Source: Anthoceros angustus (lineage: Eukaryota > Streptophyta > Anthocerotopsida > Anthocerotales > Anthocerotaceae). Taken from it: 64,000 nucleotides of DNA. The DNA lies in contig VJWM01000135.1 of assembly GCA_010909165.1 (NCBI GenBank), positions 558,001-622,000 of the forward strand. The letters run 5' to 3'. A program made the translations under genes and the position numbers. This document shows, one piece after another, positions 25,893-37,125 of the stretch (its first letter is position 1; the number at the start of each line of letters is the position of its first letter). The notes under the pieces were generated by a model that was not told where the DNA came from, searched no databases, and was given only the letters and a program-made list of their open reading frames with translations.

Positions 25893-28800
25893 ATGTGCCA
25901 CCGGCTGGCTGGGTACGATGTTGAAGTCGTCTCTGCCTTGGCTTGGTCTAGGAAGTCCGAAGCTACAGGTGGGGGTCGGCATGTCGTCGGTGGTGCTTTC
26001 GCACGCTTGAATCAGCTGTGTCAGGAGGGGCAGCTGCGTGAGGCAGTTGCAGGGGTGCAGGAAACGTGCCAAATCGGGGGTCCTGCTGTTGCTACCAACG
26101 TGTTCTACGGTCTGCTGCAACGGTGCATCCGAGAGAGAGATTTGGGTGCTGGCAGGCTTGTTCATGCGCTGATTGTGAAGGAGAGGAGTGGGCTGAGCGA
26201 CTACCTGGGTGGCCATGTCATTCGAATGTATGATGCTTGCGGAAGTCTGGCAGAGGCGAATCAGGTTTTTCGAGGGCTTTCCTCGCCCAGTGTATTTGTG
26301 TGGGCTGCAATTCTCGCAGCCAACAACAATCATGGAGAGGCCAGGCAGGCTCTTGGGATGTACCGAGAGATGCACCAGTCAGGCTTGCTCGCAGATAATT
26401 ATGTGTTGGTGGCTGCACTGAAGGCTTGTGCCGGCGCTCTGTCGTTGGCAGATGGGAAGCAAGTCCATCGCCAGATAGTGGAAGCTGGAGTTGAAGCTGA
26501 TGTGTTTGTGGGGAACACTCTTATTGATATGTATGCCAAATGTGGCAGCATGCAGGATGCACTGTCTGTGTTTGGTAGAATGCCAAGCAGAAACAGTGTG
26601 ACTTGGACGACCATGCTCACAGGGTACATTCAGCATGGACAAGGTGAGGAGGCGCTCAAACTGTTTCGACGAATGCGGGAGGAGGGTCTGCAACCAAACC
26701 AGGTGACGCTTGTGCGCATTCTGAAAGCTTGTGCAAGTGTTGGAGCTTTGGATCAGGGCAAGGTGATCCATGACCACATCCGGGAATGTGGGTTTGACGA
26801 AAATCTGTTTGTTGGCAGCACTCTCATCGATATGTACTCGAAATGCGGGAGCCTGCAGGGTGCTCGACGTGTGTTTGACACACTGCTGACAAGAGATCTT
26901 GTGACATGGACGTCCATGATTGCAGCTTACATTCAGCATGGAGATGGGCAGGAGGCCCTTCATCTCTTGTCGCAGATGCAGCAAGCGGGTTTCAGTCCGG
27001 ATAAGGTGGCAGTGGTGAGTGGCTTGAAGGCATGCTCCATCACAGCAGCTCTAGAGCAGGGTAAGGTGATCCATGCATACATCCGAGAGAACAGGTTGGA
27101 CTCCAATGTGTTTATCGGAAGCATCCTTGTGGATATGTATGCCAAGTGTGGGAGCGTGGAGGATGCTCGCAGCGTGTTTGACAATCTGTCCACTCGCGAT
27201 CTTGTGACATGGAATGCCATGATTGCAGGTTATGCTCTCCAAGGAGGTGACCTTGAGGCAATTCAGCTATCTCAGGAGATGCAACTGGCTGGCTTGCAGC
27301 CAAACCAAATCACACTGGTGAGCATCCTGAAAGCTTGTTCCAGTGAAACTGCCCTAGACCATGGCAAGGTACTTCATGCCCGGATAATGGAAAGGGGTCT
27401 TGCGGGGAATGCCTTTGTTCACAGTGCACTCATCGACATGTATTGCAAATCCGGTAGCTTGGAAGATGCTCGCCGTTGTTTCGACTCCTTCCAGGAGACC
27501 AAAGATTTGGTTTCTTGGAATGCAATGATTGGAGGTTATGTGCAACAGGGGGATGGTCAAGGGGCCCTTGAGCTGTTCAGACAGATGCAAGAGGAGGGTA
27601 TACAGGCGGATAAGGTCACACTCATGAACTGCCTGAAAGCATGTTCCAGTCTAGCATCTTGGGGGGATCGTGGCAAGCCGACCCCAGCTGAAAGCCATGA
27701 TCCGGATATGCACTTCAGGAGCAGGGCGGATGCCATGGCTGTTGAATGTGGAAGCCCTGAAGAACTAGCCAGTCAGCCTGGGAAGGAGGAGAAGACTCTC
27801 CAATTCTCTGACGAAAAACAGCCGGCCACTGTCACAGCAGGCAACACCTTGGCAAGTCAGAATGCAGCAGTAGCAGCAGCTCTCAAACAGGGCCAATTGC
27901 TACATGCCCTGGTAATGGAAAAGGGCTTGGAGTCCGATGTCTATATCAGAAGCACCCTAATTGACATGTACGCCAAATCTGGCAGCCTGCAAGATGCGCG
28001 CAGATTGTTTGAGAGGTATCCAACTAGAGACTTGGTCGCATGGAATGCAATGATTGGAGGATATGTTCAGCAGGGGGCTGGTGCAGAGGCTCTCCAATTG
28101 TTTGGACGGTTGCAGGAAGAGCGCATGGAACCAGATCAGGTGACGCTCTTGAGCAGTCTGAAAGCTTGCGCAAGCATCGCCGCACTAGACCAGGGTCGAC
28201 AGATTCATGAACACATGAAGGAACTTGGGTTTGAATCTGATTCTGTTTTGTGCAACACTCTGATAGACATGTATTCAAAGTGTGGTAGTCTGGGTGACGC
28301 ACGCAGAGTGTTTCAGAGGATATTGAAAAAGGATCAGGTGACGTGGAATGCAATGATTGGAGCCTGTGCCCAGCATGGGAATGGTCAAGAAGCTGTTCAT
28401 CTCTTCCAGGAAATGCAGCGGGAGGGTATGTGTCCGGACAGCGTCACATTTGTTTGTGTGCTATCTGCTTGCAGCCACTCCGGGTTAGTGGATGAGGGCA
28501 ACAGCTTTTTTCGAGCCATGTGCCAAGATTTTTGCATCACTCCACAAATGGAGCATTATGTCTGCATGGTAGACCTTTTGGGCAGATCGGGACGGCTGGA
28601 GGATGCAGAGAAGTTCATCCAAGATATACCAGCAGGGGAAGGTTGCGTAGATGTGTTCAGGTCATTGCTTGGGGCATGTCGAACTCACGGCAACGTAGAG
28701 CTAGGAAAGATGATGTTTGAGGCCATAACAAGAAAAGATCCTTGTCACTCTGCAGCATACGTGTTGATGGCAGACATCTATGCTGCAGTTGGCAGGTGGG

Positions 28801-29015
28801 CTGAGGAAGAAAGTATACGTCTGAAGATGAGAAGCGCAGGTGTTAAGAAGGATCCTGGGCGCACATGGATGGAGATAGACAGTGAAGTGCATACGTTTAT
28901 TGTAGAAGACAAAGAGCACGCGGCTAGGAAACAGATTTATGCCAAGCTGGACACTCTGATGCAGACAATCGACGAACAGCGGCACACACAGATAGGTGTC
29001 AAAGTAGAAAAGTAG
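25893..29015 (+). CDS. Pentatricopeptide repeat protein, PLS class with E domains
   Basis: Organelle RNA-binding protein; PLS-E proteins usually specify C-to-U editing sites. One exon of 1040 residues; 25893 is the first ATG (MCHRLAGYD), although the frame is open upstream. At least seven P-L-S blocks of about 100 residues are seen, each with a TLIDMYAKCGS-type line followed by a VTWNAMIGGYVQHG-type line and a LKACAS line. The C-terminus carries E-type motifs (LLGACRTHGNVELG, YVLMADIYAAVGRW, GRTWMEIDSEVHTF) and stops soon after, with no DYW deaminase domain, so editing would need a partner in trans. A non-repeat insert of about 75 residues (about 587-663; Glu/Lys/Pro-rich) interrupts the array. 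Repeat blocks are also similar at the DNA level. The specific RNA target cannot be read. Confidence 0.95.
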   Translation: MCHRLAGYDVEVVSALAWSRKSEATGGGRHVVGGAFARLNQLCQEGQLREAVAGVQETCQIGGPAVATNVFYGLLQRCIRERDLGAGRLVHALIVKERSGLSDYLGGHVIRMYDACGSLAEANQVFRGLSSPSVFVWAAILAANNNHGEARQALGMYREMHQSGLLADNYVLVAALKACAGALSLADGKQVHRQIVEAGVEADVFVGNTLIDMYAKCGSMQDALSVFGRMPSRNSVTWTTMLTGYIQHGQGEEALKLFRRMREEGLQPNQVTLVRILKACASVGALDQGKVIHDHIRECGFDENLFVGSTLIDMYSKCGSLQGARRVFDTLLTRDLVTWTSMIAAYIQHGDGQEALHLLSQMQQAGFSPDKVAVVSGLKACSITAALEQGKVIHAYIRENRLDSNVFIGSILVDMYAKCGSVEDARSVFDNLSTRDLVTWNAMIAGYALQGGDLEAIQLSQEMQLAGLQPNQITLVSILKACSSETALDHGKVLHARIMERGLAGNAFVHSALIDMYCKSGSLEDARRCFDSFQETKDLVSWNAMIGGYVQQGDGQGALELFRQMQEEGIQADKVTLMNCLKACSSLASWGDRGKPTPAESHDPDMHFRSRADAMAVECGSPEELASQPGKEEKTLQFSDEKQPATVTAGNTLASQNAAVAAALKQGQLLHALVMEKGLESDVYIRSTLIDMYAKSGSLQDARRLFERYPTRDLVAWNAMIGGYVQQGAGAEALQLFGRLQEERMEPDQVTLLSSLKACASIAALDQGRQIHEHMKELGFESDSVLCNTLIDMYSKCGSLGDARRVFQRILKKDQVTWNAMIGACAQHGNGQEAVHLFQEMQREGMCPDSVTFVCVLSACSHSGLVDEGNSFFRAMCQDFCITPQMEHYVCMVDLLGRSGRLEDAEKFIQDIPAGEGCVDVFRSLLGACRTHGNVELGKMMFEAITRKDPCHSAAYVLMADIYAAVGRWAEEESIRLKMRSAGVKKDPGRTWMEIDSEVHTFIVEDKEHAARKQIYAKLDTLMQTIDEQRHTQIGVKVEK

Positions 29016-29555
29016 ATAAGTTTCGAACATTGAGAAGATATCCTGGGTGTACAAAAAACATATTAAATGTAATCTATTGTAAACCCTACTGGTGGTACAA
29101 AGGAGAGGCTGTTCAAGCGACAGGAGACTTGAAAGATGCTCTCTTCGTGACCCGGAACTGTGAAAGCCGTACAACGCTCAAAGCCTCCCCTAATCATCAA
29201 TTAGATTGAGCTTGGGCATTCCACTCGAACAATGAAACCTGTCATGTTGAAGACAATGTGCCACTTTCCTGCTGATTGTGACAAGAATCTATACATGAAA
29301 AAGCTCCAAGGAACCGACAGTGCCTGGTGTATAATTATTGTATACTTGTAATTTACCTCGTCGTCTAGTCTTCCAAGACAGTCTCTGACGCAGACAGACG
29401 CTACCACGAAAGTCAGATGGATGAAGGCAGGTAGGAGGTACTGCTCATTCCTAAACACAAAAGAATCAACCCAAGACCGAATCCCTCATTCCACCCCCAG
29501 AATTGCAGGAGGAGAGAGAAATCAAAACTGCTTGCTGATCAGTGGTTTGAGAGTT
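29016..29555. other. Convergent intergenic region (PPR and TLC 3' ends)
   Basis: Presumed 3' UTRs of the PPR gene (+) and the TLC gene (-). Only short open frames without a recognised domain. Confidence 0.5.
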
Positions 29556-30332
29556 TTAGGTCTCCTTGGGCTTCCTTCTGCCAAGCAACCCTCCCTCCTT
29601 GGCATAGAATCTGATCAAGCCTAACCATAACTTGTACACCCAGACCATGCTTCCAGATATGGCAAAGGTAATCTTCGCCATCCAGCAATATGCCAGCCAT
29701 CTGGGAATGGCACCGTCAGCTTGGCCTGTCATATAAAACTTGCCAAGCTCCCACACCAAGTAAGGCCCCAGGACGCCTCTGATGAGGGTGAAATATACGG
29801 TGAAAAACGGGGACAAGTTGGTGTAGATCTTCTTGGACAAGGGATACTGCTCCCGGGACATCCGAGCCAGCGTCCAGATATTCTGCACCGGGCTGGTGGC
29901 CTCCCCTGCCGCAATCAAACACATAACAGAGGTAGCGCCGGATCCCACATAGTAGCGGCAGGACACCATGTATGTCAGAGTGGCAATGTGATGCCCGATG
30001 AAGAGGAAATCATCCGGTGCAGCATAGAAGTAATTCAGCAGGTCCACCACAAAATAGGCCATGCTGTACTCCATGATCTTATTCTGCGAGGCAGTGTTAG
30101 GTCCATCCAGCGACCACTCATTGTGCCACAAATCGATGCCCGCCAGAATGGCCGACAAGGTGCCGTGCAGGAAGGAGATGCAACAGCTGGCTGCCTCGTA
30201 CCTAGGCCGCCCCGTCCAGTGCCTGAAGAGAACCAGAAATCCGAACGCATACACCACAGAAAACACTCCCAGCGAATACACAAACACCAGCGACTCCCCC
30301 AGGCACCCCTGCAACCCGTGCTCCGTCGTCAT
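29556..30332 (-). CDS. TLC (TRAM/LAG1/CLN8) domain membrane protein
   Basis: Multi-pass membrane protein of the TLC lipid-sensing/handling superfamily, close to the TMEM56-like plant group and not to ceramide synthases. One exon of 258 residues starts at MTTEHGLQG; the open frame continues upstream from a GTG only. About seven hydrophobic segments are visible, for example FVYSLGVFSVVYAFGFLVLF, YSMAYFVVDLLNYFYAA and FFTVYFTLIRGVLGPYLVW. The conserved central histidines are in FIGHHIATLTYM. The tail is basic (GRRKPKET), possibly an ER-retention-like cytosolic end. The substrate is unknown. Divergent from the trehalase gene. Confidence 0.87.
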   Translation of the reverse strand: MTTEHGLQGCLGESLVFVYSLGVFSVVYAFGFLVLFRHWTGRPRYEAASCCISFLHGTLSAILAGIDLWHNEWSLDGPNTASQNKIMEYSMAYFVVDLLNYFYAAPDDFLFIGHHIATLTYMVSCRYYVGSGATSVMCLIAAGEATSPVQNIWTLARMSREQYPLSKKIYTNLSPFFTVYFTLIRGVLGPYLVWELGKFYMTGQADGAIPRWLAYCWMAKITFAISGSMVWVYKLWLGLIRFYAKEGGLLGRRKPKET

Positions 30333-31180
30333 GCTCGCGTTCACACCGCTCCTCCACACGGCGCCGCGGTCCCCCTACCGAGCCACCGAGCCCGTGCCCG
30401 TGCCCGTGCCGAGCAGCTTCCCGTGCCGTGCCGTGCCGTCCCGTCCCGCAAATTCATACATCCATGTCCGGAAAAAGCAGGCGCTGATCCGCCAATGGTT
30501 TCGGCAGGCGATCTGCCGAGCAAGGCGAAGCAGGCGGCGGATCTCCCGCAATCACCAGGCACCAGGCTCGCCCGCGGCCCGACCTCCCCGGCTGCAGGAG
30601 GCGCCGCACCAGCAATGCGTCTTCCCCTCCGCCCTCCGCTCTCCGCTCTCCGCCTCCGCCTCCGCCTCCGCTGCGGTGAGACGCGGCCGCGTTCCGAGAC
30701 GCGTCTCAGAGTCGCGAGTCGTGGAAATGCACCTTGGAAAGCCGCCACGAATATGCGAGCTCAGCGACCCGGCCACATGTGCCCTGCTCCTTGGCTGCCC
30801 CAAACAGAACCGGCACACACCGAAATATGTATAGCCCCGGCCCCCCGGGTAAAAGTGCGCCTCGAGTCGAGTCAAGGAAGCCTGCCGCAGCCCTCCTGCT
30901 CCTCTCTTTCTTTCTTTGCCGCTTATTCTGGACCGGCCTCGGTCCAGTTACTTTAGACGGCGTTATTTAGACGGAGGTAGTTAGACGGCGTGTAATTGCA
31001 TACTTGCGCGGCGCCGGCCCCGGGTCCTGCCCGCGAGACGCACGAGACGCCTACCGGCCACCTTGTGTCGTCGGGCGCGCCTCCTTCCCCAGCGTCGCAG
31101 GCCTTGTGTCCGCCGTTGCGGTTGCGGTTGCGGCTGCGGCAGCACGGCGCAAGGCCTGCGGCCGGGGGAAGGTCGGGGCT
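30333..31180. promoter_or_regulatory. Divergent promoter region between the TLC gene and trehalase
   Basis: GC- and pyrimidine-rich interval of about 850 bases holding both promoters. A GTGCC/GTGCCC short repeat lies at about 30390-30445 and a TATA-like AATATGTATAG at about 30822. A long open frame on the plus strand (29721-30956) is a GC artefact. From 30971 the trehalase frame is open upstream of its ATG and would encode an Ala/Val-rich hydrophobic stretch, but no ATG is available there. Confidence 0.5.
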
Positions 31181-32916
31181 ATGGCGAACGCGGCAGGGGC
31201 TGCGGTGTGCGGCCCCGCCGTCAGCAATGTCTCGCATCTGCTCACGTTTCTGATGACGCTGCAGGCGGCGGCATTGAAGAGCCAGGGCGGGGGCAACGTC
31301 TTCTTCGATCCCAAGACGTACGTGGATCTGGCGCTGCGGCAGCCGCTGCGGGACACGGAAGCCGCATTCGCAGCTTTGCCGCGGGGCGCGGGCGGCGGGA
31401 TCGACAACGCCACGCTGCAGGCCTTTGTCCAGGATTTCTTCAACACGCCGGGGTCCGAGCTGGAGGAGGCGTACCCGGGGGATTTTGTGCCGGAGCCGCC
31501 GGATTTCCTTCCCAAGGTGCGCAGCAAGGAGGTGCGGGCGTGGGCCTTGCAGGTGCACGCCATCTGGTCCAACTTGACGCGGCGGATGAAGCCGGAGGTT
31601 TTCTTGGAGCCGGATCGGCACACGATTCTGCCGCTGCGCGGTTTGTTCGTGGTGCCGGGGTCGCGGTTCCGGGAGGTGTACTACTGGGACAGCTACTGGG
31701 TGTTGAGAGGCCTGATTGTGAGCCGGATGATGGAGACGGCCCGGGGTCTGGTGGACAACCTTCTTTCTCTGGTGGACTCGTTCGGGTTCGTGCCCAACGG
31801 GGCCAGGACGTATTATACGAATCGGAGCCAGCCTCCTGTGCTCAGCGAGATGGTTGCGGCTCTGTTCCGGGCCACCGGGGATGTGGAGCTCCTGCGGCGA
31901 GCCCTACCGACTCTTGTTGTGGAGCACCGGCGGTGGAGCTCGGATCCGCACCGCGTCTTAATCCGGGGGAGCGACGGGACGGTTCATTCTCTGAGCAGGT
32001 ACTATGCTTTGTGGAACAGGCCGCGCCCGGAGTCCGCCACCATCGATGAGGTTGTGGCGCACAACGTGTCGGAGCAGAGGCGGGAGCAGCTGTACCGCGA
32101 CATCGCCACGGGCGCCGAGACCGGCTGGGACTTCAGCTCCAGATGGATGGCGGACGGGTTCAATCTGAGCACGCTGAGGACGTCGCTCATCGTGCCGGCG
32201 GATCTGAACGCGCTGCTCTACCAGATGGAGGACAACATCCGCGGCTTCGCGGAACTAGTCGGGGACAAACAAGTGGAGGCGGAGTTCAAGGATCTGGCCG
32301 CGGCTCGGCGCGCGGCCATCCAGGCCGTGTTGTGGAGCGAGCAGCGGGCGCAGTGGCTTGACTATTGGCTTCCCTCGGAGGTTTGCTCCGAGGAGGAGTT
32401 GCACCAATTCGATGAGCAGCGGCAGAACCAGCAGGTGTTTGCCTCCAATTTTGTGCCGGTCTGGTGCGGCTTGATCCGCGCACGGGCGAGGAGGAGGCAG
32501 GAGGAGCGGGTGACCCGGACGCTGCTGCAGTCCGGGCTGGTGCAGCCGGCTGGCATCGCCACCTCGCTCAGCAACACCGGGCAGCAGTGGGACTTCCCAA
32601 TGGCTGGGCGCCGCTGCAGCACATGATCATCGAGGGCATGGCGGCCTCTCGGAGCAGGAGCACCAGGGCTGCGGCGCGGGAGCTGGCCCGCCGCTGGCTC
32701 AAGACCAACCACGAAGCCTTCGTGGCCACCGGGGCCATGCATGAGAAATACGACGTGAGGCAGTGCGGCTTTGCTGGGGGCGGAGGCGAGTACGCCGGGC
32801 AGACGGGATTCGGCTGGACCAACGGAGTGGTGCTCGCGCTGTTGGACCGCTTCGGCTGGCCATCCAAGACCGCCGTCTCTTGTAGTTCTATATTCTCCAA
32901 CTTCACTGAACACTGA
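31181..32916 (+). pseudogene. TRE1: Trehalase (GH37) gene with one-base frameshift
   Basis: Trehalase splits trehalose into two glucose molecules; in Arabidopsis it is anchored at the plasma membrane with the enzyme outside. Intron-free. The first frame runs from ATG 31181 (MANAAGAAV) to the end of QQWDF at about 32597. The rest of the protein continues in the next frame to the stop at 32916, about 578 residues in all. Signature 1 is present (VPGSRFREVYYWDSYW, about residues 157-172). Signature 2 (QWDxPxGWAP) is exactly where the frame breaks: QQWDF in one frame, PNGWAPLQHM in the other. Catalytic candidates are Asp in AETGWDFSSRW and Glu in AMHEKYD. Everything else is intact, so the missing base in the C run at 32596-32598 could be a sequencing error or a recent mutation. 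In the unshifted frame the protein ends at 32626. Confidence 0.85.
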
Positions 32917-33144
32917 GCTGCCATGCTGTACCAGCCACCGGAATCGGGACGGCCGGTTGGTACACAGGTCTGCTCCATAGGCTAATATTACCACAGGCCA
33001 ATGCGGCCTCTGTGTATAATAGAAAACCAGCATTCCTACTTCACTATTCGTCCGACGGTCACTACCTGCCGTGTCACGTGAGTTGTAGCCGTCAACAGTC
33101 GTTAATAAGACCTAGAAGGAAAATAATATTAACGCATAATCATA
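32917..33144. other. Convergent intergenic region (trehalase and NOC3)
   Basis: Short 3' interval between convergent genes. No additional feature seen. Confidence 0.5.
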
Positions 33145-36100
33145 TCAAGTCTTGAGCTTCGAACGAGTCCGCTCTTTCCTTTTCTGCTGCCTGGTTTCCT
33201 TATACTCCTCCCATAGAGCTAATGATCTGGTCACCCTGGCTAGGTCTGTCCTCAGTCTCTGGTTCTCTGCGTGGCCTCTAACGACCCGAAAGTGTGAAGA
33301 GAAGGCTCTCTGCACAGCTTCCTCATCCTCGGATGAGGAATCTAATAAATCTGCCATCTTGTCGATGAACCCCGAGTCAATGGATCTGTATACCTTCCGT
33401 CGAACAACTTTCGGTGGAGGCCGAATGGCCGGCCGGAAACCTCCCGTGTTGGTGGAGTATGCCTGTGCGGCGTCTGTCGGAGACATGGTTGCCAGTAATG
33501 TGCCAGTTGTCGCAGCTGATATCAAGGAGAGTTCAGTGGCCAAGGCTGCGACACTTGGGTGGTAATGTTGGCGCAGGAGTGCCACATCCCACAGTACGGA
33601 TGACAAAGCGCCACTCAGATCAGGGTCTGTCGCATCTAGTTGAAACATCTGGAAGAAAAGAACCGTAAGTTTTGCAGTCGAGAAATCTAGTAGTGCTCAG
33701 TAGACCTTGTAGAGAAGACAAGGAGTAGAACCCAGACAACGACCACTAACCCACCGACCACTCTTAAAACAAATTAACAAATAGGAGCAACTTACAGCAA
33801 CACTGCCCCCCACTGCTCCCCCACCACCATCGTTCTCAAGTATATTCCTGCACTTCTTGTTTCGGTGCAATAGGTGTCGCACTGTAATCAAGGCTGGATG
33901 TGCAAGAGGACAAGTTGGGTAAGGGTAAGGACAGAACAAAAGACACCAGATAGTAGCTCCAAAAACCAAATGACGCTTTGCCACGTGCAATGTGAATGTT
34001 CGCATCAGCAACTTCAAGACACCGTACCTGCCATGGCCTCCGCCACATCGGAATGCAATGAAATAGTGCTGAGACGTTTAATAAATGCAGCAGTCCGCTG
34101 CATATCATGTTGTCGACCTTCCCAAAGCAATACTTGCAAAGCCTGTGCCAACAATGCAGCATTGGGTCCCATATCTCTGGAAACCAAAGCACATCAGGAA
34201 CAGATTATGGTCTGGTCTAGTTAGAGTAACTCTTGCAATGAACAAACACATGTTTGGCCCCCTTGGTGCGCACAGTCAAGCTTACCCGATGCAGGACACC
34301 TCGTACAGTAAGTTGAACAGTTGAACATAGAACTCTCGGAGGTCAACATTGAGTGCATCCATGTTGTTCCGCACTATCTTGAAAGCGATGATACAGCATT
34401 GCAAGCGTTCACCAGTACTAAGGGCTACATGAGCCACATTCTCCTGCTGGTTCTTGGACAGAACACCACCACCAGAGAGTTTACGGAGCACCGCAAGCAG
34501 ATCTCCCATAAAGTCAACATTTATCAGGTGTGCAAACTTTGCAAGACCTTCTAGACTTGGTGCTAGGAGTGGTCGAGGGCCAAGCAAAGCCACATCCTTG
34601 CTCTCCGCATCAGAGTTAATCCTACATGCAAAACAAGTTGCATCTTATCAAAAGGATTGAGCTTCAGACAAAGAGATGACCTTACAAGGTATATTGCAAA
34701 TCATCAATACCTGCTCCGAGGAGGTTCTAAGCTTGTTTTCAACACACGAAAATAGGTCTCAAAAACAGCGGCAAGTGTCACAGTCTGCAATTTCTTTCGC
34801 TCTGTCGCATCAGGTACCGCCATAGACTCTTGGAAGTCCTTCTCCACCTATTGTAGTAAGCACAAAGTCAAAAAAAACGAATGTGTATCTGCTATCGATG
34901 TGGACGTCGAGTGAAGCAGCGACCATGGTAACCACCATACTCTAGCCCTGGTTAATCTGAATCTCAGCCAGTGCCGTGTGAGTTTACAAACGTAAAAGAA
35001 CAATAAACGCTACCTCTTTCCTCAACTGGGCTGCAAGTTTTTGCTTCTTGCGCTTGGACTCCTTCAGCTGCTGCTTAGATCCTTGCTTCACTGCACTCTT
35101 GTCATCACCTTCCCGGGACTTTGTGAGATCTTCATCAAACTGCAACGATAGAAATACCTGTAAATGGAACTGAGGTTAAGAACTCGCAATCTGAAACAGC
35201 TGCTGAAGTCAAGAAATTTGGTGTGGCAGTCATGCTACCTCTACAACATCAGGATGGGCATGGCATTTATGGAGCTTCACAAAGTCGGCAATCAGCTGCA
35301 CTGCCTCAACTGAAGCATGACCCCCATGCTTGTCATTGTTCTTGAAGAGGATCCGTATTGCTTCACAAGTCATGGCTCTGCAAGGGACGGTGAGTGAGAC
35401 CATGGATTGCAAAACCTAAAGACGCCTAGTGTCAACAAACACCTACGCCCATTGCAAACAACCAAGGCAGAATATGCCCAAGATGCAGCAAGAATGAAAT
35501 CCACTCCACAAAACCACCAATGATCACCTGTATTCTGCATCATCTGAATTCATCCGGGGAATAATAGCTGCTAATAGGCTCTCCCGAAAGTTGAAATGGG
35601 GAGCAGCATCCAGAAGCCCACACATGCAGCGGAGAGCTGTTTTTCGATGCACTCGAGATTTGGCTGCTTTCACTAGCATCTGAACATAGACCTACACAAA
35701 GCGGAACTTCACTCTCCTGACTACTGACCATGTATCCTCTTAGCCAAATGAGTGCTGAGCACACACATCAAGGCTTACCTGATAAGCACGAAGAAGAGCT
35801 GACTCAAAGTCTCTGACCTTCCGGACCTCCTTGGAAACTGGCATTTCCAACTCCTTCTGAGTAGGCAGACGTATTCGATACCTTCGCAGCCACACCAACT
35901 CCCATGAATTTCTAACCCAAGTCATTGCGCATTGGTGGAGAGCGGAAGGGCACACAACACTCATTTACCCAGGTACAAGGTCCTTGAAAACAGCCATGGC
36001 AGACAGCATGGCTAGTTGCGAAATAATTTCGTCTCGATCATTGCACATCTCTTGAAGCTCCTTCAAGGTGGAAACATTTTGATCTGGACTAGCTAAAAGC

Positions 36101-37125
36101 TGAGTGCCAATTTGTGCCATCCGATCCTTCATCTGTGAACGTTTCTCCTGAATTGAGATGTAGCAGTCCAGCTCATCCTGGTGTGTGGTCAATGAAGGAG
36201 ATCAGCAAGACACTAACTTTCAACTATTCATGAAAGAGTCGATTATCGTTCTCACCATTCTCTCCACTGCTGAAGGCAGGGCACTGGGCTCTTCGGCGGG
36301 TGTCTCGTCCACTTTCTTTGCCTCCTTTTCCTTCTTGAGCTTTTTCTTCTCCTTCTTTCGTTGTGCTTTAGTGATCTTCTTCCCTTCCTTTTCAGCTCCA
36401 TCTCCCTCGACTGGACTGGAATCACCACCTTCAGGAGACACTCCATCTTCTTCAGGGTGAACTCCCGACCCCTTACTTTTCCTCACCAATGCCCTCCGAT
36501 CTTCGACGCTCACATATGTCTCTCCAGCACCTGCTCAAGCGACGACAGCAACAAAGTACCTCTCAGCAAAATGCCGACAATCTGCGCATCAGTCTGCGCA
36601 TAAACCTGCACAGAAAACCAAAAAACACAGCTCGTAGGCCGGGCGCACCTGCAACATCCTTGGTGCGATAATGCAGCTCCCCGGTAAACGACTTCACAGG
36701 CAAAGCGTCAACAGGATCCACTGTCAGCTCCCTGGAACCTGCAACATCTCTTGCAGTACTCTGCTCAGCTCTCTTCTCGTAGAACGTCTCCAGATCCCCA
36801 TCCTGAGCAGGATTCAGCCGCAAAACTTGCCTGAATTAGATCCATGAAAGGGCAAACAGTAAGTCCAGGACAAACAATATCCGCCGTGTGAAGTCACGTG
36901 AAATCTCTGCACAGAGCTCCACCACGTTGGAGCAGATAGGAAGGAAGAAAGCACGTACTTGTTGATAGTATCAGTGTCCAAGTTGGCCAGAAATCCTACA
37001 CGCCTCTTGTGCTTCTCCACGAATTCAATATCGTCCTCAGAAACCTCCACATCGTCAGGCTCCGGAGGCAGCAGCGGCGCCGAAGGCCGCCATGGCTTCC
37101 GCTTGAATCCCGTTTTCCCGGGCAT
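33145..37125 (-). CDS. NOC3: Nucleolar complex protein 3 (NOC3)
   Basis: Nucleolar factor for 60S ribosome maturation; in yeast Noc3 also takes part in loading replication origins. Thirteen exons in transcript order: 37125-36959, 36830-36649, 36530-36256, 36177-35969, 35881-35779, 35691-35528, 35377-35239, 35157-35014, 34847-34711, 34621-34286, 34176-34028, 33893-33796 and 33648-33145 (868 residues). N-terminal MPGKTGFKRKPWRPS and DDIEFVEKHKRRVGFL are followed by an acidic/Lys-rich linker. The NOC3 core has GYRIRLPTQKELEM and RVHRKTALRCMCGLLDAAPH. The C-terminal CBF/Mak21-type region has LITVRHLLHRNKKCRNILEN and GALSSVLWDVALLRQHYHP. A Lys-rich tail (ETRQQKRKERTRSK) suits a nucleolar protein. 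Some acceptors were chosen to preserve phase, so a few boundaries may shift. Confidence 0.93.

Noticed and set aside
29721-30956. 411-codon plus-strand open frame over the TLC gene and divergent promoter
   Set aside because: Antisense shadow of the TLC gene followed by GC-rich promoter; no conserved features.
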